Translations under genes and position numbers: made by a program
In this document: positions 7,260 through 15,378 of the stretch, one piece after another
Layout of the letters: every line of letters begins with the position of its first letter
Position numbering within the stretch: position 1 is the stretch's first letter
DNA from: Chthonomonas sp. UBA2391
GTDB taxonomy: Bacteria > Armatimonadota > Fimbriimonadia > Fimbriimonadales > Fimbriimonadaceae
Length of the DNA stretch: 20,696 nucleotides
Direction: 5' to 3'
NCBI GenBank assembly: GCA_002343825.1
Contig: DDSL01000091.1
Location: 5,833-26,528, forward strand
Notes under the pieces: generated by a model
Databases searched by the model: none
Seen by the model: the letters and a program-made list of their open reading frames with translations, nothing else
What the model was told of the DNA's origin: nothing

Positions 7260-8540
7260 CTAGACTTGGAATCCAGGCCGAGTCGGTGCTGGAGGAGGGG
7301 GTGGTGGGCTTTCCGATGGCGCGACGTGACTCCACTTTCTCCAGAGCGCTTCAAAAGGACCCATCTTGAACTTTCTTGACCACAAGTGGGCAAAGGTCAG
7401 AACGACGACTAGCATTAAACAGGAGATGCCAACGTCTTGACTCACCGAAGTCTTTCCGAAGAGGCCGAATCCCCAGGAATAGTAGATCGTTGTTCCGAGG
7501 AGGGATTGGAGCAGATAGCACGAGAGCGCCATCCTGCCCACCGGTAGCAAGATCCGGCCCACAAAGCCGAGCCCGCTCCGCCAGAGGTGGAGGCCCAGTC
7601 CCACGATCCCGACGGCAAAGAAGGGGCCGCCAAAAAACTCGACCAAGAGCCAACTCGGAAGGTCCCGCCCCTGGGGCCAGCCCCAAAAAACAGTCGCGTT
7701 CAACGGCAATCCAACTCCAAAGCCGATCAAGATCATCTTTTGTCTCCAGATCCGACCGATCTCGGTCTCCTCCCAAATGCGGTTGCGGGCGGCGAGGATC
7801 CCGAGCAGGGCGAGCGGAAGGGCAAAAAGAGTGAAGAGGAACGACTGCCCGAGCATCATGGGCGCCCAGGCAAGTCGCTCCGCAACTTGATCCAGATAAG
7901 AACCCTGGGCATAGACCTTGATTTGGTGGGAGATCGTCTCCGAACTCCCCTGCTTGTTGAGTTCGCTCAGAAAGCTCCCATCGCGGGTGAGCCCAAAGAA
8001 GAGAAGCGAGATCGGCCCAAAGACGACCCCAAGGCCCACCGAGATCTTCCAGATGGCTTTTTGAATCCGGTCCGATTCCCAGGTCACCATGCCGGCCAAG
8101 ATCAAACCTAGCGCCGTGTACATCAGCAAGATGTCGCCAAACCAAAGGGCCACGAGGTGAAGGGTCCCGAATCCGAGCAGAATTCCGTATCGCTTCAGCC
8201 CGGCCATCGGCCATGTTCCATTTCGCAGGGCGCGCTCGGCCTGCAGCATCAATCCGATCCCAAAGAGGAGGATCAAAGTCGAGCGCCACTTGCCGTTGAT
8301 GAAGAATCCCGTGAGGGTGGTGAGGATCCCGTCGAATTCGGTCTGGCCAACGCGCGAACCCATCAGAGAATCCTCGTAGGGCCTCGAAAAAGCCGCGATG
8401 TTCGCAAAGAGAATGAGCAGTATTGCGAGTCCTCTTAATGCGTCTACCGAAACAACTCGACTTTTTTGCGCTTTCTGCGCACTCTGATCTTGTTTTTCGG
8501 TAGACAGGGTAGTAGAATAAATTCCAGGTATCGGATTCAT
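7260..8540 (-). CDS. DUF418-family multi-pass membrane protein
   Basis: 426 residues. After a polar N-terminus of about 28 residues comes the characteristic opening R-V-V-S-V-D-A-L-R-G-L-A-I-L-L-I-L-F-A-N, the first transmembrane helix of DUF418 proteins. About nine to ten further hydrophobic segments follow. The C-terminal third has the family features P-V-G-R-M-A-L-S-C-Y-L-L-Q-S. The extreme C-terminus is Pro-rich and presumably cytosolic. DUF418 proteins are inner-membrane proteins related to the acyltransferase-3 fold and proposed to be transporters; no function is established. The ATG at 8538-8540 is the only ATG upstream of the first helix in this frame and it overlaps the start codon of the divergent radical SAM gene; a CTG lies 12 codons in. 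Neighbour gpmA follows after 22 bases. Confidence 0.85.
   Translation of the reverse strand: MNPIPGIYSTTLSTEKQDQSAQKAQKSRVVSVDALRGLAILLILFANIAAFSRPYEDSLMGSRVGQTEFDGILTTLTGFFINGKWRSTLILLFGIGLMLQAERALRNGTWPMAGLKRYGILLGFGTLHLVALWFGDILLMYTALGLILAGMVTWESDRIQKAIWKISVGLGVVFGPISLLFFGLTRDGSFLSELNKQGSSETISHQIKVYAQGSYLDQVAERLAWAPMMLGQSFLFTLFALPLALLGILAARNRIWEETEIGRIWRQKMILIGFGVGLPLNATVFWGWPQGRDLPSWLLVEFFGGPFFAVGIVGLGLHLWRSGLGFVGRILLPVGRMALSCYLLQSLLGTTIYYSWGFGLFGKTSVSQDVGISCLMLVVVLTFAHLWSRKFKMGPFEALWRKWSHVAPSESPPPPPPAPTRPGFQV
8490..8518 (+). promoter_or_regulatory. Candidate sigma-70-type promoter for the radical SAM gene
   Basis: A TTGTTT -35-like hexamer (8490-8495) and a TAGAAT -10-like hexamer (8513-8518) are separated by exactly 17 bases. 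Transcription would start near 8525, about 14 bases before the ATG at 8539. The element lies inside the first codons of the divergent DUF418 gene, in a locally AT-rich patch. The consensus match is 4/6 in the -35 and 5/6 in the -10. It is a prediction only. Confidence 0.5.
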
Positions 8541-9381
8541 GGCTCTGCAACTGGCTCTCTTTGATCAATCTGAACTCGCGCCCAGCCTCCGCGTGGTGGG
8601 CCGGGCTGAGGTTAGCCGAAAATCGGATGCTCCCATGGTCCGTCCGGCCAGCGGCTTCCTCAAGGCCTTCGATTTCGCCCTCAATCCCTACCACGGGTGC
8701 GCCTTTGGATGCACTTACTGTTATGCAAAGCATTTCGTTGCAGAGGATGAGAAGAAGATTGGCTGGGGAACTTGGGTTTCGGTGAAGGGCGCCCTAGGTC
8801 CACTTGAAAAACTGTCTGGAGCGACGGTTTACATCGGTTCTGCCACTGACCCCTACCAGCCCTTGGAAGCGACCGAGCAGATCACTCGCCGGGTATTGGA
8901 AACCCTGCTGCAACTGCGGACCCCGCCCCGCGTTGTGATTCAGACCCGGAGTCCGCTGGTCCTCCGCGACGCCGATCTTCTGAGCCGGTTTCCCTTTCGA
9001 AGGGTGAATCTCTCGATCACGACCGACTCCGAATCCGTTCGCCGAGAGTTTGAATCGAGCTGCCCGTCGATTTTTCGGCGGATGGAGGCGGCCGAGCGCT
9101 TGGTCGAGCTCGGAATTCCGGTTGGAATCTGCGTGGCGCCGATGTTGCCGATCCAGGAGCCCGTTCGATTTGCTTCCACGCTCCGGGGTCTAAGGGCCCA
9201 GCGCTATGGTCTTTCCTGGTTCCACCGAGATCGCGGAACCTTTGCGGCTGGCACAGACCGAGAGGTGATGGAGCGACTCAGAGAAATCGGCTGGACGGAA
9301 CTTGAGTTCCAGCGCGCGAGCCGCATTCTCCGCGTCGAGCTACCGTTGATGGCGAAGGGGAACGTCTTTGATCCGGAATAG
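8539..9381 (+). CDS. SplB-like radical SAM protein
   Basis: 280 residues. The radical SAM 4Fe-4S motif C-x3-C-x2-C is clear: Cys54, Cys58 and Cys61 in H-G-C-A-F-G-C-T-Y-C-Y-A. The preceding N-P-Y-H-G-C and the following G-S-A-T-D-P-Y-Q-P-L-E segment are typical of the SplB-like (Rv2578c/PA0069-type) group, which is related to spore photoproduct lyase. The central TIM-barrel strands are visible (V-V-I-Q-T-R-S, R-V-N-L-S-I-T-T, V-G-I-C-V-A-P-M-L-P). A bacterium like this need not sporulate, and the substrate of these homologues is unknown; a role in DNA repair is only suggested by homology. A plausible promoter lies directly upstream. The stop codon is 52 bases before the proS start that I favour. 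The start codon shares CATG with the divergent DUF418 gene. Confidence 0.88.
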   Translation: MALQLALFDQSELAPSLRVVGRAEVSRKSDAPMVRPASGFLKAFDFALNPYHGCAFGCTYCYAKHFVAEDEKKIGWGTWVSVKGALGPLEKLSGATVYIGSATDPYQPLEATEQITRRVLETLLQLRTPPRVVIQTRSPLVLRDADLLSRFPFRRVNLSITTDSESVRREFESSCPSIFRRMEAAERLVELGIPVGICVAPMLPIQEPVRFASTLRGLRAQRYGLSWFHRDRGTFAAGTDREVMERLREIGWTELEFQRASRILRVELPLMAKGNVFDPE

Positions 9382-9433
9382 CCTTCTCCTCTTGCTTTGT
9401 TGGTTGCTTGGCTGGGGGTACCCTCCAAGTTCT

Positions 9434-10999
9434 GTGAGTGCAAAAGAAGGAATCACATCTCGGGAACAGAGCTTCGCCGATTGGTACAACGACTTGGTCT
9501 TGCGTGCAGGCCTGGCGGACTACAGTCCGGTCCGCGGTTGCATGGTGATCAAGCCCCACGGCTATGCTGTTTGGGAACTCATGCAGCGGGCTCTGGACGA
9601 CATGTTCAAGGCTACTGGGCACCAAAACGCCTGCTTCCCTTTGATGATTCCAAAGTCGTTCCTGAGCAAGGAAGCCCAGCATGTCGAGGGCTTTGCAAAG
9701 GAGTGCGCCATCGTCACCCACTACCGGCTCAAGAACGACCCGAACGGGGGCGGGGTGGTGGTCGATCCGGAGGCACGCTTAGAAGAAGAGCTGATTTTGC
9801 GTCCGACCAGCGAAACCATCATCTGGGACACCTATCGGGGCTGGATCCAGAGCTACCGAGACCTGCCGATCTTGGTCAACCAGTGGGCCAACGTGATTCG
9901 TTGGGAGCGACGGACTCGGCTCTTCCTTCGCACGACAGAGTTCCTTTGGCAAGAGGGGCACACGGCTCACGCCACCGAAGTGGAAGCCGAAGAAGAAGCT
10001 CGGAGAATGCTCGAAGTCTATCGCCGGTTTGCCGAAGATTGGCTCGCCGTCCCAGTGTTGGTCGGTCTGAAGACTGAGACCGAAAAGTTTGCTGGCGCGG
10101 TACGGACCTACTGCATCGAGGCGTTGGCTCAGGACGGCCGCGCGATTCAAGCTGGGACTTCGCACTATCTTGGTCAGAACTTTGCCAAGGCCTTCAACTG
10201 TCAGTTCACGAGCTCGGAGGGCAAGCTAGAGTACGTCTACGCCACCTCGTGGGGAGTCTCGACCAGGTTGATCGGGACCCTCATCATGGCCCACTCGGAT
10301 GACAAGGGCCTGATCGCCCCGCCCCGATTGGCCCCGATTCAGGTCGTGTTTGTGCCCTTGGGGCGCGACGCGGAAAGTCGCGAAAAGACCTACGCGGTCG
10401 CGGACGATCTGGCCAAGAAGCTGGGTCGAACGCTTTGGAGTGGCCCCGAGCTGAGCCCGGCCCGGTACGAAGTGCCTGAGCTAGAGCACCCCATGGGCTT
10501 GCCGATCCGGACAAAGGTGGACAAGCGGGAGAAGGAGTCTCCGGGGTTCAAGTTCAACGATTGGGAGCTCAAGGGGGCTTGCATTCGGATCGAGATCGGT
10601 CCCAAGGACCTGGAGTCCGAAAGCTGCATGATGGCTATTCGAGACACAGGTGAAAAGGTCAGCGTCCCCCTGGGGGAAATCTTGGAGAGAATCCCCGGCG
10701 AGCTCGACGCGATGCAACGCCGGCTTTATGCGAAGGCCCAAGAGTTCCAAAAGGCACAGACCCGCCGAGTGGATTCATGGGAGGAATTCGAAAAGGCGTT
10801 TGAGGGCGAGGGCGGCGCTGGTCTGGTTCTTGCCCACTGGGACGGCACAGCCGAAACAGAAGCCGAGATCGCTGAACTGACCAAGGCTACCATCCGATGT
10901 CTGACCTTTGAACCGGATCCTGAGGACCTCCAGCCCGGAACATGTGTTCGGAGTGGGAAGCCCTCAGCTCGCCGGGTCATCTTCGCTAAGGCCTACTGA
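9434..10999 (+). CDS. proS: Prolyl-tRNA synthetase (archaeal/eukaryotic type)
   Basis: 521 residues from the GTG at 9434. The enzyme charges tRNA-Pro with proline in the cytosol. The N-terminus K-E-G-I-T-S-R-E-Q-S-F-A-D-W-Y-N-D-L-V matches the usual beginning of this type. Class II catalytic elements follow: A-D-Y-S-P-V-R-G-C-M-V-I, R-P-T-S-E-T (motif with the proline site), R-W-E-R-R-T-R-L-F-L-R-T-T-E-F (motif 2) and G-L-I-A-P-P-R-L-A-P (entry to the anticodon domain). The C-terminal extension ends in V-I-F-A-K-A-Y, as usual for type 3. The ~180-residue editing insertion of the E. coli type is absent. In-frame TTG at 9368 would add 22 residues resembling a signal peptide, which makes no sense for this enzyme, so GTG is preferred. 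Its last 14 bases overlap the convergent nucleotidase gene. Confidence 0.94.
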   Translation: MSAKEGITSREQSFADWYNDLVLRAGLADYSPVRGCMVIKPHGYAVWELMQRALDDMFKATGHQNACFPLMIPKSFLSKEAQHVEGFAKECAIVTHYRLKNDPNGGGVVVDPEARLEEELILRPTSETIIWDTYRGWIQSYRDLPILVNQWANVIRWERRTRLFLRTTEFLWQEGHTAHATEVEAEEEARRMLEVYRRFAEDWLAVPVLVGLKTETEKFAGAVRTYCIEALAQDGRAIQAGTSHYLGQNFAKAFNCQFTSSEGKLEYVYATSWGVSTRLIGTLIMAHSDDKGLIAPPRLAPIQVVFVPLGRDAESREKTYAVADDLAKKLGRTLWSGPELSPARYEVPELEHPMGLPIRTKVDKREKESPGFKFNDWELKGACIRIEIGPKDLESESCMMAIRDTGEKVSVPLGEILERIPGELDAMQRRLYAKAQEFQKAQTRRVDSWEEFEKAFEGEGGAGLVLAHWDGTAETEAEIAELTKATIRCLTFEPDPEDLQPGTCVRSGKPSARRVIFAKAY

Positions 11000-12500
11000 C
11001 CTTGACGCGGCCCTCGACGGTGGCGGTGACCTTGCCAGCTGCCTTGAGATATGCGATCAAAGCATCGATGTCGAGGAATCCGGTGTCGTACCGGTACCCC
11101 TTGGCGTCGCGAAGGGCCGTGTAGTCGTCGCCGCCCTTGGCCATGAAGTTGTTCACCACAACCCGGTAGGTCTTGGTTGGATCCACCGCAGCCCCGAGGA
11201 AGCGGACCGAGGTAACTCGCGATCCCGCTGGCTTACGGAAGTCGAAATCGACCTGAAGTCCCTTGCTCACCTGAGTCACTCGGTCCCGAGCGGCTCCGTT
11301 CTCCAGGGTCGCGATGATCTCCGCCCCAGACAGATCGAGCACCACCAGGGTGTTGTTGAACGGCTGCACCGAGATCGCCTCGCCATAGGTGATCGGACCC
11401 GCGTCGAGGCCCCCGCGGACCCCTCCCCGGTTCATGAGGGCCATGACCGTACCTTGCTTTTCCGTTGCCGCGAGCATCGCGTCGGCAATCAAGTTGCCCA
11501 TCGGAGATTCGTCTCCCTCGCCCCGGGGGATCTCTGCGCTCGCCTCCCCGACGACCTGGGATTGAAGGGCAAGGATCGGTCGTTGGAAGGCGACGATGGC
11601 ACTTTCAATCACTGGGTCAGGTCGAATCGATTCCTCGATGGGGATCGGCTCGGCCCGGTGGACCTTGCTCACCTCACCATCCCGATTGAATTCGATGGAG
11701 AGGACTCCGACCACCTTGCCCCACTCCCAGGCTTGGGCCACCAGCACCTTGCCGACTCGGGTTGGATAGGGGCCCATGGGCTCGGGGAATCCTTCGATCT
11801 TGGGCCCCAGATAGGAGTGCGAGTGGCCCCCGAGGATCACATCGATATCGGGGTGACGCTTCGCGATTTCGAGGTCCATTTCATATCCGCAGTGGCTCAG
11901 CACGACGATCTGCCGAACGCCTTCCCGGGTGAGCGCATCGATGCTCCGCCGCAGGGATCGATCGAGATCCAGCAACTTGATGTTGGGGCCCGGAGCGGCG
12001 ATGGTGGGCAAATCGGGAGTCATGAGGCCGATGAGTCCGATCCGGTCGCGGCCGATCGTCAGGGAGGTGTGGGGCTTGACGTATTGGGCAAGCTCCGGCT
12101 CACCCGCAAAGTCCAGATTGGCGCAGAGCAGGGGGAACTGGACGGCCTTGGCGAATGGAAGCAGCCCCATCGGTCCGTCGTCAAATTCGTGGTTGCCGAG
12201 CGCCATCGCCTGGTAGCGCAACAGGTTCATGAGGTGCCCATCGGCGGCGCCCTTGTAGACGTTGTAGTAGAGCGTGCCCTGGAAGGTATCCCCCGCATTC
12301 AAAAAGACGGCGCGCTTATCTCGTTCGCGAATCTGCTGGAAGAGAGTTGAAATCCGGGCGTAGCCACCGTAGGGCTTTTTGTTCACCATGGCGGGCTCGA
12401 CTCGCGAGTGGACGTCATTGGTGTGCACAAGCGTGACGCGAAACGCCATGGCTGCCGAACAACATGCGGCGGCAAGGGCGAACGAGAAAAACCGGTTCAT
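10986..12500 (-). CDS. UshA-type 5'-nucleotidase / bifunctional metallophosphatase
   Basis: 504 residues from ATG 12498-12500. A signal peptide (residues 1-19, ending S-A-A-M-A) sends it to the periplasm. The N-terminal metallophosphoesterase domain has all motifs: H-T-N-D-V-H (Asp29, His31), N-A-G-D-T, A-L-G-N-H-E-F-D, V-L-S-H-C-G and G-G-H-S-H. The C-terminal substrate-binding domain has N-R-G-G-V-R, S-V-Q-P-F-N-N-T-L and N-N-F-M-A-K-G-G-D-D-Y, a slight variant of the family G-G-D-G-Y/F. The family hydrolyses nucleotides, UDP-sugars or 2',3'-cyclic nucleotides for phosphate and nucleoside scavenging; the substrate cannot be fixed here. An upstream TTG at 12519-12521 is less likely than the ATG right before the signal peptide. 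It follows lpxC by 37 bases and may be the last gene of the bamA-lpxC run. Confidence 0.9.
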   Translation of the reverse strand: MNRFFSFALAAACCSAAMAFRVTLVHTNDVHSRVEPAMVNKKPYGGYARISTLFQQIRERDKRAVFLNAGDTFQGTLYYNVYKGAADGHLMNLLRYQAMALGNHEFDDGPMGLLPFAKAVQFPLLCANLDFAGEPELAQYVKPHTSLTIGRDRIGLIGLMTPDLPTIAAPGPNIKLLDLDRSLRRSIDALTREGVRQIVVLSHCGYEMDLEIAKRHPDIDVILGGHSHSYLGPKIEGFPEPMGPYPTRVGKVLVAQAWEWGKVVGVLSIEFNRDGEVSKVHRAEPIPIEESIRPDPVIESAIVAFQRPILALQSQVVGEASAEIPRGEGDESPMGNLIADAMLAATEKQGTVMALMNRGGVRGGLDAGPITYGEAISVQPFNNTLVVLDLSGAEIIATLENGAARDRVTQVSKGLQVDFDFRKPAGSRVTSVRFLGAAVDPTKTYRVVVNNFMAKGGDDYTALRDAKGYRYDTGFLDIDALIAYLKAAGKVTATVEGRVKVSRP

Positions 12501-12537
12501 GCCCGCAGTTCTACCCGGCAAAGGTTAAGGCCCGACG

Positions 12538-13350
12538 CTAACCAGAAGCCTGGACCCGAACGGCCGAACGTAACTTGGCCGCGGCAGCGACGTTGGCCCG
12601 GTGCCCGCTGCGCTCGGCAACGACGTTCAACAAGACGGGCGGCAGCCCGGCCAGGTAGAGATCCCCGATCAGATCCAGCAGCTTATGTCGGGCGGGCTCT
12701 TCCGGGAAGCGCGCAGCGTTTTCATAGCCACTTACTCCAAGAACGAGGGCAGTACTGGCATCCAATCCCTTCCCCAGACCAGCGGCCTCAAGATGGGGAA
12801 GCTCCTCCGAAAAGCAAAAGGTTCTGGCCGGCGCCACTTCCTCGGCATAACGCTCCGGGGTCAGTCGGAGCTCGAAGTCTTGCACGCTGGGCCAGCGCTC
12901 GCCGGTTAAGAATTCGTAGCGCCACCAGCCCTCGCCTCGGCCAATCGCGACGCTATGGGTTTCGGCTTTCTCATACACGCGAGCAAATAGACCCTCGACT
13001 TCCATCGTTCCCAGGGCCTTTCGTGGAGCGTCCAAAAGAGCTTGCATGTAGGGAGCCGCGCATCCGTCGGCGGCGGGGAGTTCTCGGCCCGTGACCTCGA
13101 TCTCGGCGTCGGTGATACCAGCCGCGGCCAGGGCACTCATCAGGTGCTCGATGACCCCAATCTCGCCGAGTCGAGTGCAGCGGGAGGTGTCGGTGACGTT
13201 CTCAGGAATCGCGGCCAAGCGGTTTGTCCCTTGCCGAAAGTGGATCCCTTCGGTCCCGCCTGAGACCAAGACTTGGGTGGGCTCGCCGCAATGGAGGCCG
13301 GGGCCCTCAAAGGTGAGATCGGTATCGAGGGTCTGGCGCTCAAAGGTCAT
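12538..13350 (-). CDS. lpxC: UDP-3-O-acyl-N-acetylglucosamine deacetylase
   Basis: 270 residues. LpxC is the zinc-dependent second and committed step of lipid A synthesis, in the cytosol. Metal and catalytic residues are all present: Glu68 and His69 in V-I-E-H-L-M-S-A-L, Thr177 in A-R-T-F-C-F, His222 and Asp226 in R-H-K-L-L-D-L-I-G-D, and His250 in S-G-H-R-A-N. These correspond to E. coli Glu78, His79, Thr191, His238, Asp242 and His265. The protein is shorter than the ~305-residue E. coli enzyme, with the C-terminus trimmed shortly after the last active-site histidine. There is no fused FabZ domain of the kind seen in Bacteroidetes. The start overlaps the lpxD stop by four bases (ATGA at 13347-13350), indicating translational coupling. 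lpxA and fabZ are not downstream, so the pathway continues elsewhere in the genome. Confidence 0.95.
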   Translation of the reverse strand: MTFERQTLDTDLTFEGPGLHCGEPTQVLVSGGTEGIHFRQGTNRLAAIPENVTDTSRCTRLGEIGVIEHLMSALAAAGITDAEIEVTGRELPAADGCAAPYMQALLDAPRKALGTMEVEGLFARVYEKAETHSVAIGRGEGWWRYEFLTGERWPSVQDFELRLTPERYAEEVAPARTFCFSEELPHLEAAGLGKGLDASTALVLGVSGYENAARFPEEPARHKLLDLIGDLYLAGLPPVLLNVVAERSGHRANVAAAAKLRSAVRVQASG

Positions 13351-14384
13351 GATTCGCCTAGCTTATCCAATGCAGCCTCGATGGCTTGGAGGCGCTTGAC
13401 GAGGTCAGGGAGCTTTTTTAGAGCCGCCATTTGACGCAGCGTTTCGCGAACGGGTTGAGCGGGGAGTCCAAAGTACTCGCCGGGCGATTCGACATTCCCA
13501 AAAGCTCCGGTCCGGCCGGCCAAGGTGACCCGGTCGGCGATCGAAACGTGGTCCTTCACGGCGCTTTGTCCGCCCATGATCACTTGCGCCCCGATCGTCG
13601 CGCTTCCCGCGATTCCGGCCTGGCTCGCAATGACCGTGTGGGGGCCGATCTGCACGTTATGGGCGACCATCACCAGGTTGTCGAGCTTGGTGCCATCGCC
13701 GATCTTCGTCTTGCCGACGGTGGCCCGGTCGACGGTCGTATTGGCCCCGAGGTCGACGCTCCGGCCTAGCTCGACCGATCCGACTTGAGGAATCGGCATG
13801 AGTCCCGCTGGCGAGGGGGCATAGCCAAAGCCGTCCGCGCCCAGCACCACTCCCGGAAAGAGCCGACAGCCCTCACCGAGGGTCACCTCTTGCAAAAGTA
13901 CGACGTGGGGATAAAGCACGCATCCGGCTCCCACCGAGCAGCGATCTCCGATGTAACAGAACGGATGGATCTCGGCTCTGGCCCCCACTTGGGAATCGGG
14001 CCCGATGACCACATAGGGGCCGATCTTGGCGCTGGGATCGATCTGGGCCGAGGGATCGACGACCGCGGTCGGATGAATCCCGGGCGAAAGCGGGAGCGGC
14101 CGCCGGAAGAGATGGAGAAACTTTGCGAATGCGAGCCGCGGAGTGGGATGCAGGATCTGATTGGCGGTGAGCCCCTCAATCGGTTGACTCAGGATCACCG
14201 CCCCGATCTGGGAATCCTTGACCCGTTGGAAAAACTTCTCCGATTCGGCAAAGCAAATTCCTTCAGAATCGCTCTGACCAGCCTCGATCGGACGAGAAAT
14301 TCTCTGTTCGGGGTTGCCGATCAGCTCACCTCCGAGGAGGGGGACGAGCTCAGCTAGCGTCCAACTTGGTAGCTCTTGCGCCAT
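13347..14384 (-). CDS. lpxD: UDP-3-O-acylglucosamine N-acyltransferase
   Basis: 345 residues. LpxD transfers a hydroxyacyl chain from acyl-ACP to UDP-3-O-acyl-glucosamine, the third lipid A step. The N-terminal uridine-binding domain spans about residues 1-100. A left-handed beta-helix of hexapeptide repeats follows (about 103-310), with runs such as I-D-P-S-A-K-I-G-P-Y-V-V-I-G. The conserved L-G-A-D-G-F-G-Y-A-P loop and the catalytic His242 in M-V-A-H-N-V-Q-I-G are present. A C-terminal helical tail (about 320-345) is acyl-carrier-protein-binding in the family. An AAGGA Shine-Dalgarno lies nine bases before the ATG at 14382-14384, and the first 31 bases overlap the end of the upstream lipoprotein gene. 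Although lpxC acts before LpxD, the gene order here is lpxD then lpxC. Confidence 0.95.
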   Translation of the reverse strand: MAQELPSWTLAELVPLLGGELIGNPEQRISRPIEAGQSDSEGICFAESEKFFQRVKDSQIGAVILSQPIEGLTANQILHPTPRLAFAKFLHLFRRPLPLSPGIHPTAVVDPSAQIDPSAKIGPYVVIGPDSQVGARAEIHPFCYIGDRCSVGAGCVLYPHVVLLQEVTLGEGCRLFPGVVLGADGFGYAPSPAGLMPIPQVGSVELGRSVDLGANTTVDRATVGKTKIGDGTKLDNLVMVAHNVQIGPHTVIASQAGIAGSATIGAQVIMGGQSAVKDHVSIADRVTLAGRTGAFGNVESPGEYFGLPAQPVRETLRQMAALKKLPDLVKRLQAIEAALDKLGES

Positions 14385-15376
14385 TCTGAAAATTCCTTGG
14401 TTCGGTCGAGGGCCCTCGGACCAGCCGGGGCCAATTGGTAGCCGTGGATCTTGAGGAAAAGTTGGAGCTCATCTTCCACAGACCCCTGGGATGCCGGGCT
14501 CGCGACACGTTTGGGGCGACCGGTGGAGATCCGCGGGAGAGCCGGGAGCGGCTGACTCTGAGCCCAGCGGGCTGGTGTCAGCAGTTCGAGCGGCTCCATT
14601 TGCAGGTTTTCGGCCCGGCGGTCCACGTTCAAAAGGCGGTCGAGCTCGTTTTCCTTGGCGAGGTAGATGGCGTCTTCCAACTGGGCCCGGCGGACGCGGA
14701 TCTCGGCCAGCGAGGTCGCGTATTCGGTCTGAATCACGGCCAGTTCGGCGTCGAGTTTTTCTCGGAGCTCACGATCCAGTCGCTTGATCTCGGTGCGGAG
14801 TGCCTCGATTTTCTCGGGGGCTTCGCGGCCCCAGTCGGGTCGGTTCTTTTGGTTGGGGCCTCCGGGGTCCGGAAATCCGACCGAGTTTGAAAGTTCGAGC
14901 ACGATCGGGAGCCGGGCCGATCCCGAAGCAACGAGAAGGGGGCGGACCTCGTTAAAGGCGGCGCCGAGCCGTTCTCTCAGCCTTCGATCAGCCTCCTTTC
15001 GATCCGCGGACTCGACCGCGTCCAGGGCGCGAATTTCAGATCGGGCGAGGGCCTCCAGCAGGCGAGTCCGGTTCTTCCGCTGGGCAGATGGGTCGAGCGG
15101 GGGGATCGGCTCGATGGTGGGTCGAAGGTTCGCCTGGGGAAGGCTGCCACCGGCCCCGATCCGGCCGACAGGTTCGGGGGTAGGCGCGAGCAGGCTTGGG
15201 CCGACGGCAAAAGTTGGGTTCCTCTCAGGGCCAGATGTCTCGGGGATTTGGGAAAGGTCCACCGAGACGAGTTGAGGAGCTGGACTGCAACCCGAAAGAA
15301 GGGCAGCCCAACTCAATACCGCCAGTCCCCAGGCGAGGCCTGGACGAGACGGGCCCTTGACGAGGAGACGGCGCAC
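14354..15376 (-). CDS. Putative coiled-coil lipoprotein of unknown function
   Basis: 340 residues from a GTG at 15374-15376, two bases after the ompH stop. I do not recognise a family. The N-terminus is a lipoprotein signal: basic R-R-L-L-V-K, a hydrophobic stretch, then the lipobox L-S-G-C with lipidated Cys30. A Pro-rich, low-complexity linker (about 31-100) follows. A long charged helical region comes next (about 100-260), whose second half (A-P-E-K-I-E-A-L-R-T-E-I-K-R-L-D-R-E) is a probable coiled coil. The C-terminal part is Pro-rich again, then a short amphipathic tail. The gene sits between ompH/skp and lpxD and overlaps lpxD by 31 bases, so it is almost certainly in the same operon. 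A periplasmic role in outer-membrane assembly is a guess from context. No start better than GTG precedes the signal sequence. Confidence 0.75.
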   Translation of the reverse strand: MRRLLVKGPSRPGLAWGLAVLSWAALLSGCSPAPQLVSVDLSQIPETSGPERNPTFAVGPSLLAPTPEPVGRIGAGGSLPQANLRPTIEPIPPLDPSAQRKNRTRLLEALARSEIRALDAVESADRKEADRRLRERLGAAFNEVRPLLVASGSARLPIVLELSNSVGFPDPGGPNQKNRPDWGREAPEKIEALRTEIKRLDRELREKLDAELAVIQTEYATSLAEIRVRRAQLEDAIYLAKENELDRLLNVDRRAENLQMEPLELLTPARWAQSQPLPALPRISTGRPKRVASPASQGSVEDELQLFLKIHGYQLAPAGPRALDRTKEFSEWRKSYQVGR

Positions 15377-15378
15377 AG

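Noticed and set aside
7238..7393. Longer gpmA start at 7393
   Set aside because: The 52 extra residues lie in the end of the DUF418 gene and do not resemble the family, which begins a few residues before the R-H-G motif.
7351..8733. 460-codon minus-strand open frame alongside the DUF418 gene
   Set aside because: It is an out-of-frame shadow of DUF418. The translation is Arg/Ser/Gly-rich with no domain, while the DUF418 frame has regular transmembrane helices and the family's opening motif.
10908..12350. 480-codon plus-strand open frame antisense to the nucleotidase
   Set aside because: The composition is typical of an antisense shadow in GC-rich DNA, and the minus-strand frame has all metallophosphoesterase motifs.
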